A stretch of 64,000 bases of DNA from Opeltia flavorubescens (lineage: Eukaryota > Ascomycota > Lecanoromycetes > Teloschistales > Teloschistaceae). The notes below the pieces were generated by a model. The model worked only from the letters and a program-made list of their open reading frames with translations, was not told the origin of the DNA and ran no database searches. Location of the stretch: NCBI GenBank assembly GCA_000442125.1, contig KE546976.1:434001-498000 (forward strand), read 5' to 3'. The position numbers and the translations under genes were made by a program. This document shows, in pieces, positions 34,774 through 45,479 of the stretch. Every line of letters begins with the position of its first letter. Position 1 is the first letter of the stretch.

Positions 34774-36467
34774 ATGGCTTCGTGAGTCTTCCCTCCACCT
34801 TCACCGCGAAAAAGACTGCATCAAGACCCCACGTCTTACTAACTACCAGTCCTGATAGGATTGGAAAGGCATGGCGTTCTTTTTGGCATACCATGACCTC
34901 CAACGACCGCCATGCCTCCCACGACTCTCCATATCGCACCGGACAACACATGCCTCTGAATCAAAGCCGTCATGCTCCTCTTACTTCTATCGCTACCAGC
35001 GCCGTTGAGTCCCGTGCCGATCTCACTTCTCCTTACGGTGACGATATGAGAAGTCCATCACCCTTACCCAATGGCCATGCCGCTTGGCCTGGCACTCCTG
35101 GAGGCGCCACCATCCAATCGCCCGTCCTTCCATACTCCCCCGGCATGAGATCAAATTCGGCTTCGGCACGAAAAAACTCCACAGAAGCCAACCCCTTCGA
35201 TAAAGTCGCGCCTGGTGAAATTCAGATGCAGAGTTTCCAAGAGGGTCTGCCTCCACCACCGCCGGCCTCACATTCATGGAAGAGAATTGACCGATGGACT
35301 GAGGATAATTATGAAGAACTCCATGATCAGCTGTCAGAGGGTTGCACGCAGAACGATGTCAACGAGCTGGAACATGAACTTGACTGTTCATTGCCCATGG
35401 AAGTCCGGGAGTCACTTCAAATTCATGATGGCCAAGAACGAGGTGGCCGGCCTACAGGTATCATATTCGGATGCATGCTTCTTGATTGCGAAGAGATCGT
35501 TCAAGAATGGAAGAATTGGAGAGTCGTGAATGAAGAGTTCCTTACAAGTCCGGCCCCACATCGTCATCAAAGTTTTCCCAAAGCCTTCAATGGGCCGCAA
35601 CAGACTACCAGTCAAGGCACCAATCCATTATGGCGACAAGACCTTCTTGATCGTCAGGACTCACAGCCATCACGCGCGATCCAAAAGGTCTATGCTCACC
35701 CAGGGTGGATTCCGCTCGCTCGTGACTGGGGTGGAAATAATATTGCCGTTGATCTTGCACCAGGACCAGTTGGTAAATGGGGCCAAATCATCATCTTTGG
35801 CCGTGACTACGATTGCAAATATGTCATTGCTCGTTCATGGGCAGCATTTCTCGCTATGGTGGCAGATGACATGAGTAGCGAAAAGGTATTTGTGGATGAC
35901 GAATCGCAAGAATTGAAGCTTCGAGAATTCAAAGCCGCTGGTGTTGAGCCAGCGTACCTTGACATCCTCCGCTGGAGAATGGACCAGAAATACGGGCGTA
36001 AAGGGCCGCGAAGGAAGCCTGCGAATGGCCTGGGGCTTAATACGCACATCCAGACCGGCAGCGACAAGGGTTCGCCTTACGGATCACCTACAGAAGACCG
36101 AGGACGTTCACCACATCGATTCCCTCCTCCTAGGAACCCCAACACCGCAAGTCCGAGGGCGCATTTACCCAAACCAAGTCCGCTCGCCCAAGTCTCCGAG
36201 GACGATACTGGCACGCAGACTATCCGTACCGGTGCCGATGCGAGAAAAGACCCTCTAGCCACGGAAACGGCAGCAAGTGAAAGGAATGGCAAACTAGTCG
36301 AGGTGGCAACGCCAGTTGTATCGAATTCCGAAAGAGGACTCAAGATGCCTGAGGGTCTCGCGCCAATCATCACTCAACATCAAGACGACGACAAGGAAAA
36401 CGCAGGCAAACATGCAAAGGGCCTCGCCGTGGAAGGGATCGATGAAATGAAGAGTGTGGAAATATGA
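34774..36467 (+). CDS. KNR4: SMI1/KNR4 cell-wall assembly regulator
   Basis: Knr4/Smi1 links calcineurin and cell-wall integrity MAP-kinase signalling to beta-1,3-glucan synthesis. The first coding exon is only 8 nt (34774-34781, ATG GCT TC); a 68-nt intron with ACTAAC branch leads to exon 34850-36467 (541 aa, MASPDRIGKAWRSFWHTMTS). The globular core runs from about residue 145: SWKRIDRWTEDNYEELHDQLSEG, NDVNELEHELDCSLPMEVRESLQIHDGQE, then YAHPGWIPLARDWGGNNIAVDLAPGPVGKWGQIIIFGRDYDCKYV. Both ends are disordered and Pro/Ser-rich, as in yeast Knr4. All family signatures are present. Confidence 0.95.
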
Positions 36468-37894
36468 TCATTCTACTGTCAAGCCTGCATCTCCAACTGG
36501 TATCGATCACTGCCTTATGACACCTCTTCATTCCCACGGCTTTCTACGCTGTCTATTCATAGTATCCGCTCCGTCTTTCCTATCCAATACCCTGCTGGAA
36601 CGGCTTCTCTCATCACACAGCATTATAGGCGCATTGTTTTCTCCTTGGACTTTGTACCATTACGCATACGCATGACATTAACTCCCACACACCCGACAAT
36701 TGGACGTGCGAGTTTGATCATTTTCTTATTCGAAGTCGAGTCGCTCAGAAACGACCGGAGGCGTTCTTGTTTTTTGTGCCTTTTTCTTTTCATAAGGGGG
36801 GGAAGGAGTGGGAAATATCCATAGACGAAGGAATGTATTTTTTCGATGCAGCGATTGGCGGAAAAAGAAGAGGAAAAGGAGAGGATAGAGGGGAGAGGAT
36901 CGATGCTACTTTTGTTTGTAGTTGTAGTCAAGTCCCTTTACTGCAATGGCATTGGAGAGAGAGGAGAAGGTCGGGAAGGATGAAGTAGCATTAGCATTCA
37001 AGGATACGAGAGAAATATGAAAGTGTGCAAAACATCAATCGATTCAATTTCAATAGAGGCAGGAAAAACTTGTACAGTTTTTCAATTTCTTCTGCAGATT
37101 CCTTTCCCACTATACCTTCCCATCCCAGCACACTATTTCTTTGCCTTCTTCTAATGAATCGTTCACTAATGTGAGACTACGTCTTCAGTTCAATATCCTT
37201 ACGTTGTACGGGGATCTCCTACAACGTTCAATCCTTCCCACTCACTGCTCCTATGTTAAGACAAAATTACTCTCTCGGATCGATATTTTCCCCTGTATAC
37301 CTCGGTGCACTCCCGATAACGCTTTGCTCCCAAATCATGTAGACTACTGTATACTACTGCTCATTTACACACTCTGTACGACTGGGGTAATCCGAAAGCG
37401 TGAGCTATTTGTAGCCACAACACCAGCATGCAATACGTATATATAAATTCTTCGGTCTCATCGTCCCGTCAAGATGCGGTAATGCCTACAAGGCTAAGAC
37501 CTGGTCACGACACCGGTGATACGGTCTGGATTCTTGGATTCTTGGATTAATCCCCTGCTTCGGAGTGTGTGGGTAGTGAGGGAAAATGGATGGTTTGACT
37601 CGAAGCGAGAATAGACCTTCATAAAGTGGTAGCGTCCTATGATTAGATATCTTCTGTGATTGAGTGCCCTGCTTCGTGCGAGCAGAAACTGGTTAGACTG
37701 TTTCTGGCTGACATCATAGGGGTTTTTCAGAAGGTCGAGGTAGCGTTGGGTGATTTGGAATCATCTCCTTCTTCGTCCATAGTCGTTCCTTGAATTTCTC
37801 GACGCTCCTGGCATTTCCCAAGGTTACTCATCCGTTCTACCAATCTCTACTTCTGACATAGGGTCAATATGTCCGAGACTTAGCTTCATCTTTC
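36468..37894. other. Convergent intergenic region
   Basis: 1.4 kb between KNR4 and the HTD2-like gene, which face each other. No ORF with motifs is seen. It contains poly-purine blocks near 36780-36900 and a short direct repeat, ttcttggattcttggatt, near 37530. Probably 3' UTRs plus spacer. Confidence 0.45.
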
Positions 37895-38962
37895 TTACGT
37901 TGGTTCGGCCTCAGCGGTTGTAACGGTCCCTCGTACAGCTAAGCCTCCGTCGGGTCCTTCGATCCAGGTTTTCCACACATACGGAGATTTCCGCGACAGG
38001 CAGACTTTAAGCTCCTCCTGCGCATACAAAGGCGCCAAACATTGGTATTCCACGTGGACAATCTTTTGCTGATCACCCCGAGGGGCTCTGGCGCTCTTCA
38101 AGTGCGATTGGAGAAGATGTAGCATCAGCACCAGACTTAGGGGTCCATGAACAAGAAGATTTCGGTGTCCTTCAATGTCTCGACAATAACCCTGGTCAAG
38201 GTGGATGCGGTGAGCGTTGAAGGTCAAGGCAGAGAAGCGAAAGAGGAGGCCAAGTGATGGGGTAAGAGTACGAGAAACGGTGACTTCATGGGGAGATTTT
38301 ACGATATCTCTTTTTGCTGGCTCTCCATTAGGCGCATCGATTGGGCGAGGTCGGTCGTGCATGAAGACGAGTTTCCGCTTCTCGATAATAGCTGCGTTCA
38401 GTCCTGTCTCTTGGGGCTCTTCCCCAAGCTTGATTTCCCGTTTGATGGTAACGAACACCTTTTCTTTACCTACCTTGCTCTTGACCTCAACATCCTCAAT
38501 GTGCTCTTGGCAGGTAAGAGGCTTCCCCTCTAGATAAATTGGTTCATTGAAGAAAACCTCGCCCCCGGCCCACATACGTCGATTGAAGGGCGGTCCAGGA
38601 GAATGAAGGGGGTCGGTACCATCGGGAAGGAGAGAGGAGAGGGTGGTATCGGGCGGGAAATAAACTAGATGGTACCCCGGCATGAGTTGATGCTTTGCGT
38701 CAAAAGGGTGAAGGTCATGGCCAAAAGCGTCATGAACAGTCGTGTAGAGTAATTTTGATGCTGTTTGGTGGCTGTAATCGAATATGGGGGGAAGATTGCG
38801 CGAAGTCATTCCTTGCTCGAGGTAGGAAAGAGTCGAGGACAGCCGTCCTTTGCAAGCTGCATATTGACTCCATTGAGTTGTTCTGGAGCATTGATGCAAC
38901 AGCAAAAGAGATCTAGGTACCAATGACTTCATAAAATTGCTATTGAGCACTGATATAGTCAT
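37895..38962 (-). CDS. Mitochondrial HTD2-like hydroxyacyl-thioester dehydratase
   Basis: A hot-dog-fold (MaoC-like) hydratase of the HTD2 type, which dehydrates 3-hydroxyacyl-ACP in mitochondrial fatty-acid synthesis (source of octanoate for lipoate). One exon, 355 aa. The start MTISVLNSNFMKSLVPRSLLLLHQCSRTTQWSQ is basic and amphipathic, fitting a mitochondrial presequence. HLVYFPPDTTLSSLLPDGTD, RRMWAGGEVFFNEPIYLEGKPL and FRFSALTFNAHRIHLDQGYCRDIEGHRNLLVHGPL are the family marks, the last holding the hydratase-2 Asp/His. A related family, mesaconyl-C4-CoA hydratase, cannot be fully excluded. Confidence 0.85.
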   Translation of the reverse strand: MTISVLNSNFMKSLVPRSLLLLHQCSRTTQWSQYAACKGRLSSTLSYLEQGMTSRNLPPIFDYSHQTASKLLYTTVHDAFGHDLHPFDAKHQLMPGYHLVYFPPDTTLSSLLPDGTDPLHSPGPPFNRRMWAGGEVFFNEPIYLEGKPLTCQEHIEDVEVKSKVGKEKVFVTIKREIKLGEEPQETGLNAAIIEKRKLVFMHDRPRPIDAPNGEPAKRDIVKSPHEVTVSRTLTPSLGLLFRFSALTFNAHRIHLDQGYCRDIEGHRNLLVHGPLSLVLMLHLLQSHLKSARAPRGDQQKIVHVEYQCLAPLYAQEELKVCLSRKSPYVWKTWIEGPDGGLAVRGTVTTAEAEPT

Positions 38963-39202
38963 CAAACTTCGCAGTAGCAGTCAAGATGCTAATACACAAA
39001 CCTCGGCAGCCACTGATGCGACCTTGAAATTTCAATCAAGATAAAGGGTATATATTTGAGCGTAAGTCATTAATCCCATATCTGCTGCTAAAAGATTGAA
39101 AGATACTATAAATCAAAATTTTGAATGATTGAATCAATACATCATGGGTACGTAACCATATCAACCTACCAATTTCCGACACATGAATACTAACTCCCCC
39201 GT

Positions 39203-39292
39203 TGTTTCATGGCGCAATTGGTTAGCGCGTCTGACTGTTATTCGACGGAATAGACGATCAGGAGGTTGACAGTTCGATCCTGTCTGAGACCG
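39203..39292 (+). tRNA. tRNA-Asn (GTT) with 16-nt intron
   Basis: A cloverleaf folds by eye: D arm GCGC-AATTGGTTA-GCGC (39212-39228), anticodon stem TCTGA/TCAGG, anticodon GTT at 39237-39239, intron 39241-39256 after position 37, T arm GACAG-TTCGATC-CTGTC and discriminator G at 39292. The intron end (GAATAG) pairs with TTATTC around the anticodon loop, as in intron-bearing pre-tRNAs. A box (TGGCGCAATTGG) and B box (GTTCGATCC) are good and a T7 run follows at 39299. The acceptor stem TGTTTCA/TGAGACC has a T-C mismatch at 1-72; all other pairs hold. It may be functional or a lightly mutated copy. Confidence 0.85.
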
Positions 39293-40239
39293 CGTTGGTT
39301 TTTTTGCATCTTTTGGATATTCTGCCGCAGGTCGATAACCCTACTTCTTGGGAAGCGGAGGGAAACAGATATTGACATCAGGCTCCGGGGATAGATGAGC
39401 AATAGAAGCAGAGCTGAGTATGTGTAGCATTGGAAGATTTTTTTTTATGTCTCTTTCGTACTCGCTGCTGAAGCTGCGAGAGAGGGAGATTTTCATATTC
39501 CAATTGTGACACAAAATACTACGTGCTTATATCCGGACATCCGATGACACGACATACCTGTCGAGAAAGCTACCGTGTCATGTCTCGGTCCAAATCTTTG
39601 AAACTCAATGAAGAGATCTTATCCGTGGTTGCAATGCCAGAACAGGGCCCAAAGTAAGAAATCCGCCGAACTCTTGGAAGTCAATCACCAAACGTCCATT
39701 GTTCATACGACAAGCTTGAGGAAATAAGAAATAAACTCGATTTTTCTACAGGATGATCGCCATCATGCCGAGCATTCAGTCCGTTCCCAGGGCAGTGTGC
39801 AGACTATCACCCTTCTCACACGTTGTGTGGCTAACCCCCAGCTACTACAATGAATTTATATTAAGAACTCAAGTTTTCTATCTCAAATCCGTTCTGATGC
39901 TTTATCAATCTCTATACTTCTTTCGCTAAACGTACAATCACACAAGTGGATATAGATATATATCTCACAAAAAGCCGCTTTGCAAGCTCCCCAAATCCCT
40001 AGACGTATACTGAAACTGCCTCGAGGAAACTGCGTCCGCTCAAGATTAAGGAAAAGAAGAGAAAACGGCTACCCAGTAGCTTTTGCTCTGTATTCAGTGC
40101 AGCAGAAAAGCCCCTTTCTTCACCCTAAACGCCTATTTTATAATTGCATTTCCAGAGCTGCCGAGGGCTCCAACGGTAGAGAAGCAAATTAGGATCGGTA
40201 GATACCTGTCATTCCAAGGGGTTTCTGGGGACCAGTCGC
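39293..40239. other. Intergenic region after the tRNA
   Basis: The T7 run at 39299-39305 is the likely RNA polymerase III terminator. No further gene is recognised; the rest is AT-rich DNA and the 3' flank of VRG4. Confidence 0.5.
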
Positions 40240-41537
40240 TCATGACTTGAATGAATCCCTCGCGCTTTGACTGCTCGCGCTCATCGGCTGCGAGGTCATT
40301 GGCAAACCGCCCATCTTTGGCTTCGATGACTGTTTGACTTTGGCCAGCGCATATACGATTCCGCTGACGAAGCCGACACCAATGGCAGAAACGCTAGGAA
40401 CAGTAACGGGAGCATCGAAAAAGATAAGACCACTTAGAGCGATGGGGAGTTTGTTCAGAGCGCCAACCATTGAGTATGTGGTTGACGAAGTGACGCGGAC
40501 ACACCAAGCCGAGGTGTAAGAAATGAAGACGGAAGATAAGCCGGAAAAGATCATGGCCATGAATATGCGGTTTCTTTGCAGAGGGGGGAAATTTCCCGCA
40601 ATGTTAGTGGAAGACCAGTCTTCCACAAAGAGCGAGGCAGCGACAAGGATGGGTATCGATAATACATTGTTGTAAAACATTGCTAGTCAGACGATCAACA
40701 TCAATCGATGCAGTGCATTCAGGGGACTCACTATCGAAATCTTTGAAGTTGGTTAACTTAATTCGTTTCCTCATGCCCAAGACGTAAGCGGCACTGCAGA
40801 GGCAATTGAACAGCATCCACATGTATCCCGCATTGAGAGTGGAGACCTTTGCTGAAGCCTCCGAATCCGAATGCCCGTAGTTATTGAGCACATGCTGAAT
40901 GTCCGCCCAAGCTGCGATCACGGAGCTGAGAACCATCAAGCCGAAGGAGAACAATGCCATTCCAGTCACGGATCCACCAAACCATAATACCTCACCGTAT
41001 GCGATCAGGATGATGGTCAGATTTTTGAAGATGGTGTAGACAGGGATGGAGAGAAATTGAAGGGCTTTAGTACTGGTGTAAATCGTCCCAATGAGCAGTA
41101 GCGAAACGGGGAACCCTGAGTACATGTTAGTATTCCCATTGCATCCGCAAGGAAGAGCAAATCACATTTCCTCGCTTCATCTGTGTTGAAATCTCGATAC
41201 GTAATTATCCCTGAAGATTTGCATAATTGTATCGCAACGACGCATACGACGGACTAAACAGAGTCAGTCATTGTCAACGTTCTCCCGCCAATTTCCTCCA
41301 TACCTGCACGCAAAGGAGTAGGAAATTCAGATTGAAGCCGAAGCCGGATAGAACATATTTGTTGGTGACAGTCATCAAAATTGAAGAACCACAGTAACTG
41401 AGAACTGGAATTATGGGATTGTTGCTTGTAGGAGCCATAGGCATGGGTGGTCTTGGAGAATGCATGGGTTGATCTTTGCCTCTGGAGACATCTGTCATTT
41501 CAATCGCATAATCGTCCCTCTTCTTATCGTCCGCCAT
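40240..41537 (-). CDS. VRG4: Golgi GDP-mannose transporter
   Basis: Imports GDP-mannose into the Golgi for protein and sphingolipid mannosylation, exchanging it for GMP. Exons are 41537-41304, 41253-41166, 41115-40732 and 40682-40240 (382 aa). Ten helices of the drug/metabolite-transporter fold begin at [51 protein letters not shown] and [20 protein letters not shown] contain the FKNLTI and GALNK nucleotide-binding motifs. The N-tail [16 protein letters not shown] and the Ser-rich C-tail are cytosolic. Intron 2 has an unusual GTGATT donor that is needed to keep RKWFPVSLLL in frame. Confidence 0.96.
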
Positions 41538-41920
41538 ACTGAACAGCTGTCGATTGGAAGTAGGATTATGAAAAAGTTGGCGCAAGCTTGCATGAAAAGC
41601 GAGGTCCAAACTTGTTGCGGTAAAAGTTGCAGGAACGAACGTTGAGATGGAATCAGTCGAGGGAAGTTTCGATGGATCGAGGTGACAGTTGACCAGGGCG
41701 CAGAATCACACGCCGTGTTTCTGCGTGGGTATCCAACAAAATTATCAACGGCGTCGACAGCTGCTGATGGGAGCCCCTAAATAACCGTGTACGTAAGCTA
41801 ACGCTAGGGGATGCTAGTTTCGGAAGTACGATAATCGATTATCTTGTATCCATCTGATAGCCTCTCTCCCTTCGGAATACCACGGCACCACCTTCTTTCA
41901 ACCTAAGACCTCCCCATGCG
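41538..41920. promoter_or_regulatory. Divergent promoter region, VRG4 / small membrane protein
   Basis: 383 bp between two diverging starts. An inverted ATAATCGATTAT lies near 41830-41841. No other element is recognised. Confidence 0.35.
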
Positions 41921-42315
41921 ATGTCCACTTCCTCCCGCCGCACCTCTTACGAGCAATCCGCCGCAAGTTCCGAAGCCCTGAGAGGTGCTACTGTTGGCGC
42001 TGCGAAGGTATTCTTCCCATTCCTCTGTTCCCCCACCCACTACCTCTCCGCCTCTAAGACAAATCACAGTACGGACTCGTGACCCTCCTCCTCGGTGTCG
42101 TCGGCACATTCATATCTCCCATTTACCGTGGCCTGACGGTACAATTCAAGGTCTTCTTGCAAATGAGCGGGATGACGCTAGGAGGGTGGATTGAGGCAGA
42201 TAGGAGGCTGAGAAGCTATGAGTTCTGGAGATTGCGAGAGAGGAGGAGGCAGAATGACGAGAAGATCTGGAGAGAATGGGAAAGGATGGTCGGAGAGGAG
42301 AAAAAAGGTAGATGA
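41921..42315 (+). CDS. Small fungal membrane protein, HIG1-like topology
   Basis: Exons 41921-42007 and 42070-42315 give 110 aa. After a polar start (MSTSSRRTSYEQSAASSEALRGATVGAAK) comes YGLVTLLLGVVGTFISPIYRGLTVQFKVFLQMSGMTLGGWIEADRRL, which forms two short hydrophobic segments with a positively charged loop, then a basic coiled tail (RRRQNDEKIWREWERMV). The arrangement recalls HIG1/Rcf mitochondrial proteins and a conserved fungal family I cannot name exactly. Assignment to respiratory supercomplexes would be a guess. The intron is 62 nt (GTATTC to ACAG). Confidence 0.7.
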
Positions 42316-42462
42316 GCAGCAGGAAATTAGATGGAGTTCTGGCGACGATGTAACGAAAAGGCCTTCGACCGGATAGACGAGCACGAAGTGAAGAAGAGAC
42401 GAGCTTCGTGATGACGGGTAGAGACCATCAGGAGCGTCACGCCTGAGTTGGATATACAAATG

Positions 42463-42687
42463 CTACGGGAAGAGTGGAAGCGGTTGAACAGCTCTGATTA
42501 TAGAAGCTAGAGCACTCTTTCGGGATTCACGCCCACCACGGACGATGGGTTTCCAGATATTTTCAAGAACGTGTGGAGCTGGGATATCGGCGTACTGGAT
42601 CGTTCGACTTTCTCGGCCGATTGCAATCATCGCTGTGCCACCAAATCCCAGTAGAGCCAAGGTGTCGCTGATCGATCTATTCCTCAT
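42463..42687 (-). CDS. Hypothetical small protein, start uncertain
   Basis: The frame from the ATG at 42687 codes for 74 aa: MRNRSISDTLALLGFGGTAM, one Gly/Ala-rich hydrophobic segment, then HVLENIWKPIVRGGRES and the end AVQPLPLFP. The frame continues upstream with plausible residues (LEDIGLFSDVGPS) but without an ATG, so an upstream exon is likely; I could not place it. No family recognised. Confidence 0.4.
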   Translation of the reverse strand: MRNRSISDTLALLGFGGTAMIAIGRESRTIQYADIPAPHVLENIWKPIVRGGRESRKSALASIIRAVQPLPLFP

Positions 42688-43009
42688 GCTTGGCCCGACG
42701 TCAGAGAAGAGGCCTATATCTTCGAGGCCAGACAATTTGACGGCTGGCGTAACCTCTCACCCAAAACATGGTTTCTGCAATCTTTGCGGCATTAGATCAT
42801 CCCGTCTTCTCCATGTCTTTTGGGTCGATTTAGACATGCGGATCAGGCTGCGTTTGATTTTCCCTCCGCTCATGCTCAAGACCAGTAGAGAAGATCCGAC
42901 GACATCGAATCTGATGCTCTGAGAGGAGAACTTCGCCTAATGGTCCGTTTAGCCACTTCGTCGCACGATGATCCGAATTGGGGGTTCGTCGTTAATTTCC
43001 GCTGAGGCC

Positions 43010-43678
43010 TCAATCCCAATCATCATCCTCTTCATCTTCACTTCTTAACGTCCGCCCATTCCCACCACCTTTCCTTCTCTCAGCCCCCGCCTCAAAATCG
43101 TGCCCTCTCAGCTTCTCCCTAACCAATACCCCCGAACCCACTAACCTCTTCTCCAAATCTCCCGTCTCAATCCCATCTCCCCCATCCCCAACACCTTCAA
43201 ACCCAACTACCCTATCCACACCCACCCCCTTTCGAAACCCAATAACACACGGCAGCACCTTCACCTTCAGCCTCTCCACCAAAAACGGCGCATTCCCCAC
43301 ATCCATCCTCAAGAACCTCGTATCAGTGTGCAAAGGCGCCAACCTCCGTAAATGCCCATCCATGATCCCGCAGCGGTGGAAATCCGGCTTGAAGAAATGC
43401 ACGACGCAGAGTTCGGCGCCCGTGGTAACGATATCCATGAGCTGTTTTTCCTCTTTGATTTCCGTATACTGGCCATGGTCGCGGTTGCGGAGATGTTTGG
43501 CGCGGGTGAATTCTTCGTGAAGTTGCTGCAGACGTTGTTCGCGGAAAGTAGAGAGGGTGGGGTCATTGTCAAGGGAGTCGAGGAGATCGGCTTCGTCTAC
43601 TTCGTCGAAGGAGCTGTCTTTATTGTGATGTGCATGGCTGTCGAGGACGGAGGCTACAGCGGGGTCGATAGATGTCAT
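43010..43678 (-). CDS. PLP1: Phosducin-like thioredoxin-fold protein (PLP1/TXNDC9-like)
   Basis: A co-chaperone that works with the CCT chaperonin in tubulin and actin folding. One exon, 222 aa. A helical N-part (LDSLDNDPTLSTFREQRLQQLHEEFTRAKHLRNRDHGQYTEIKEEKQLMDI) leads into a thioredoxin fold: CVVHFFKPDFHRCGIMDGHLRRLAPLH, TRFLRMDVGNAPFLVERLKVKVLPCVIGFRKG. The redox CxxC is absent, as expected for the family. The acidic end EDEEDDDWD is typical. A linker of Gly/Val repeats (GVGVDRVVGFEGVGDGGDG) is rather loose. The ATG at 43678 is chosen because the frame upstream lacks another. Confidence 0.92.
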   Translation of the reverse strand: MTSIDPAVASVLDSHAHHNKDSSFDEVDEADLLDSLDNDPTLSTFREQRLQQLHEEFTRAKHLRNRDHGQYTEIKEEKQLMDIVTTGAELCVVHFFKPDFHRCGIMDGHLRRLAPLHTDTRFLRMDVGNAPFLVERLKVKVLPCVIGFRKGVGVDRVVGFEGVGDGGDGIETGDLEKRLVGSGVLVREKLRGHDFEAGAERRKGGGNGRTLRSEDEEDDDWD

Positions 43679-44277
43679 ACTATGGGATTTGGTTCTTCTT
43701 TTACCACGACCGGAATGTGGAACGACTGTTCTCAATAGTGTGTGATTCGGTCCTTGGATTGCATGCTGTCTTGGGGGTTGTCAAGGATCAGAATAAGGGT
43801 AGATCGACTGCGGTTATTGACTATTAGCAGAAGTAGAGGTACTAGTTACATGGTGCGTCATGTTGGCCCCCAACAAGAACAAGTGCGAGCTTTAGTCTAA
43901 AACATCCGCCAAGACGTGGAGTAATTTTTATCACTGGAGCTCCCTAGTTTGAAGGACTTCATAAAGAAGATGCACGATCATGCGATTACTCCCACATTAA
44001 GAACTTTCAATTCAATATTTACATTTGAACATGAACAATATCGTGGCCTGGCGGTGGATCCTTTCCCCAAAACCGTACCAACTGAGCCCCTGAAGCCCGG
44101 CATCGATATGAAAGTCCACCTCTATTGACGATTCCTTTAGACAAGCACGACTTTTCCATATCTTCCGAAGTAACAGACCTCATCTGTCACTCATGCAAAA
44201 ATGGCGCCCCTCCCATGATTAGTGTTTCGTATATTCCAACAAAATCTTTCTCTTTGGCCAACTCTTGTACTCAGCCC
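43679..44277. other. Upstream of PLP1 and 3' flank of the SUR1-like gene
   Basis: Both neighbours are on the minus strand. Plus-strand frames starting at 44125 are antisense shadows of the mannosyltransferase. No gene is seen. Confidence 0.4.
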
Positions 44278-45479
44278 TCATACCTCATGCCTCTCCGTAA
44301 GCTCATACCCCCCCTTTCCGCCCCTCCTACTCCATGCCATTGCCCTCTCCCATACACCTCCTTCCCTCCGTTTACTTCTCCTTTGCCCCAAGATAAGTAC
44401 TCGGTTCCATATCCACCATGCCCCGACTCCTACCACACCGGCAAGCATGAAACCCATTACAGTCAACATGATCCAATGGCTGCCCATCCAGAAGATCAAC
44501 CTTGCATCCTTTCCATGCCAGCTACTCCCCTTGTGATGACTGAAAAAACTCCAGGGAAAGCGGTTGTATTCATCCATCATGAGGATACGGACGCGACCCC
44601 CGCCTGCGCCATCACCGACGTTATGACCCGAAGACATGTATTTTTTCCAAATAACGGATAGGAATAGGGGCCCGGTGCTGTACATAACAGTGATGTAGGG
44701 AAGACGCCAGTTCCTGTCGTATGCGCGAAGGGACTCGATAACCGTAAGGAAGAAGGGATGCTGAGGGGTGGCGCCCATTGCGTCATTGGAAATGCCGGTT
44801 GGGGCGGTACGGCGGACCCAGGCTGAGTAGGAGAGGAGAGGATCAAGGCGACGGTTACAGCCCTGAAGCAACAATAATTAGTTTAGGAACTCGTAGAATC
44901 ACAAGCACGCAGTCAAATGCTGTCAGGCGTTTTTGGTGAGGTTCATGCAAGACATACATCATCCAAGTCGATATAGATTCCGCCAAAATGAGCCAGTACG
45001 AAGTATCTGATAGCGTCTGCGCGTTGAATGGGCTGAGTGTAGTTGTCGAAGGTGTTCAGGAACCAAGGATATTCAGTAGCGATGAACTCTCTGGATTTAG
45101 CATCCGTCCACATCTGGAAACAGGATCATGTTAGCCAATTGGATGTCCTCGCATGCCTACAGCTCTTAAAGATAATTTGCTGAGATAGAAGCTCACGAAC
45201 CTTATACTCATAGTCCTCATGCAAGTCGATGCAGCTCCTCTGGGCCTCTCTCCAATGTTCTGGCACGCTTTCATTGATGTAGGTCTGGTGTATGATCTTG
45301 GGAATGTACTGGGCCATGTTGTCGATCAAGGGAGAATTAGGAGCTGGGATCTCAGCGCTGTGTATTGCGTCTGCAGAGCCATCTTCGATGAGGAGGGCGA
45401 GGAGGTGGGAGACGCTATGGAGAAGGAGGACGACGATAAGGGTGATGGCGACGAGAAAGACGGTGAGCCCTCGACGCAT
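44278..45479 (-). CDS. SUR1: Inositol phosphorylceramide mannosyltransferase (SUR1/CSH1-like)
   Basis: The catalytic subunit that adds mannose to inositol-phosphorylceramide in the Golgi, using GDP-mannose. Exons are 45479-45201, 45113-44958 and 44862-44278 (339 aa), introns 87 and 95 nt. A signal-anchor (GLTVFLVAITLIVVLLLHSVSHLLALLI) precedes PKIIHQTYINESVPEHW, MWTDAKSREFI, PIQRADAIRYFVLAHFGGIYIDLDDGCNRRLDPLL (the DxD sugar-nucleotide site), and SNDAMGATPQHPFF. A second hydrophobic helix (WIMLTVMGFMLAGVVGVGAWWIW) lies near the end. Intron 1 has the rare GTTCGT donor. VRG4, 3 kb away, supplies its substrate to the Golgi. Confidence 0.93.

Noticed and set aside
37525-37550. Short repeat ttcttggattcttggatt as a mobile-element trace
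   Set aside because: Only two nine-base units; no terminal repeats or transposase nearby.
39203-39292. tRNA-Ile (TAT) reading of the tRNA gene
   Set aside because: The anticodon-loop geometry places GTT at 34-36, and the TAT triplet spans the exon-intron border.
42545-42922. Plus-strand ORF of 125 codons opposite the small hypothetical gene
   Set aside because: No motif; the minus-strand frame looks more protein-like.
44125-44661. Plus-strand ORF of 178 codons at the SUR1-like gene
   Set aside because: It starts in the 3' flank and runs antisense through the mannosyltransferase exon; Pro/His/Thr-rich shadow composition.
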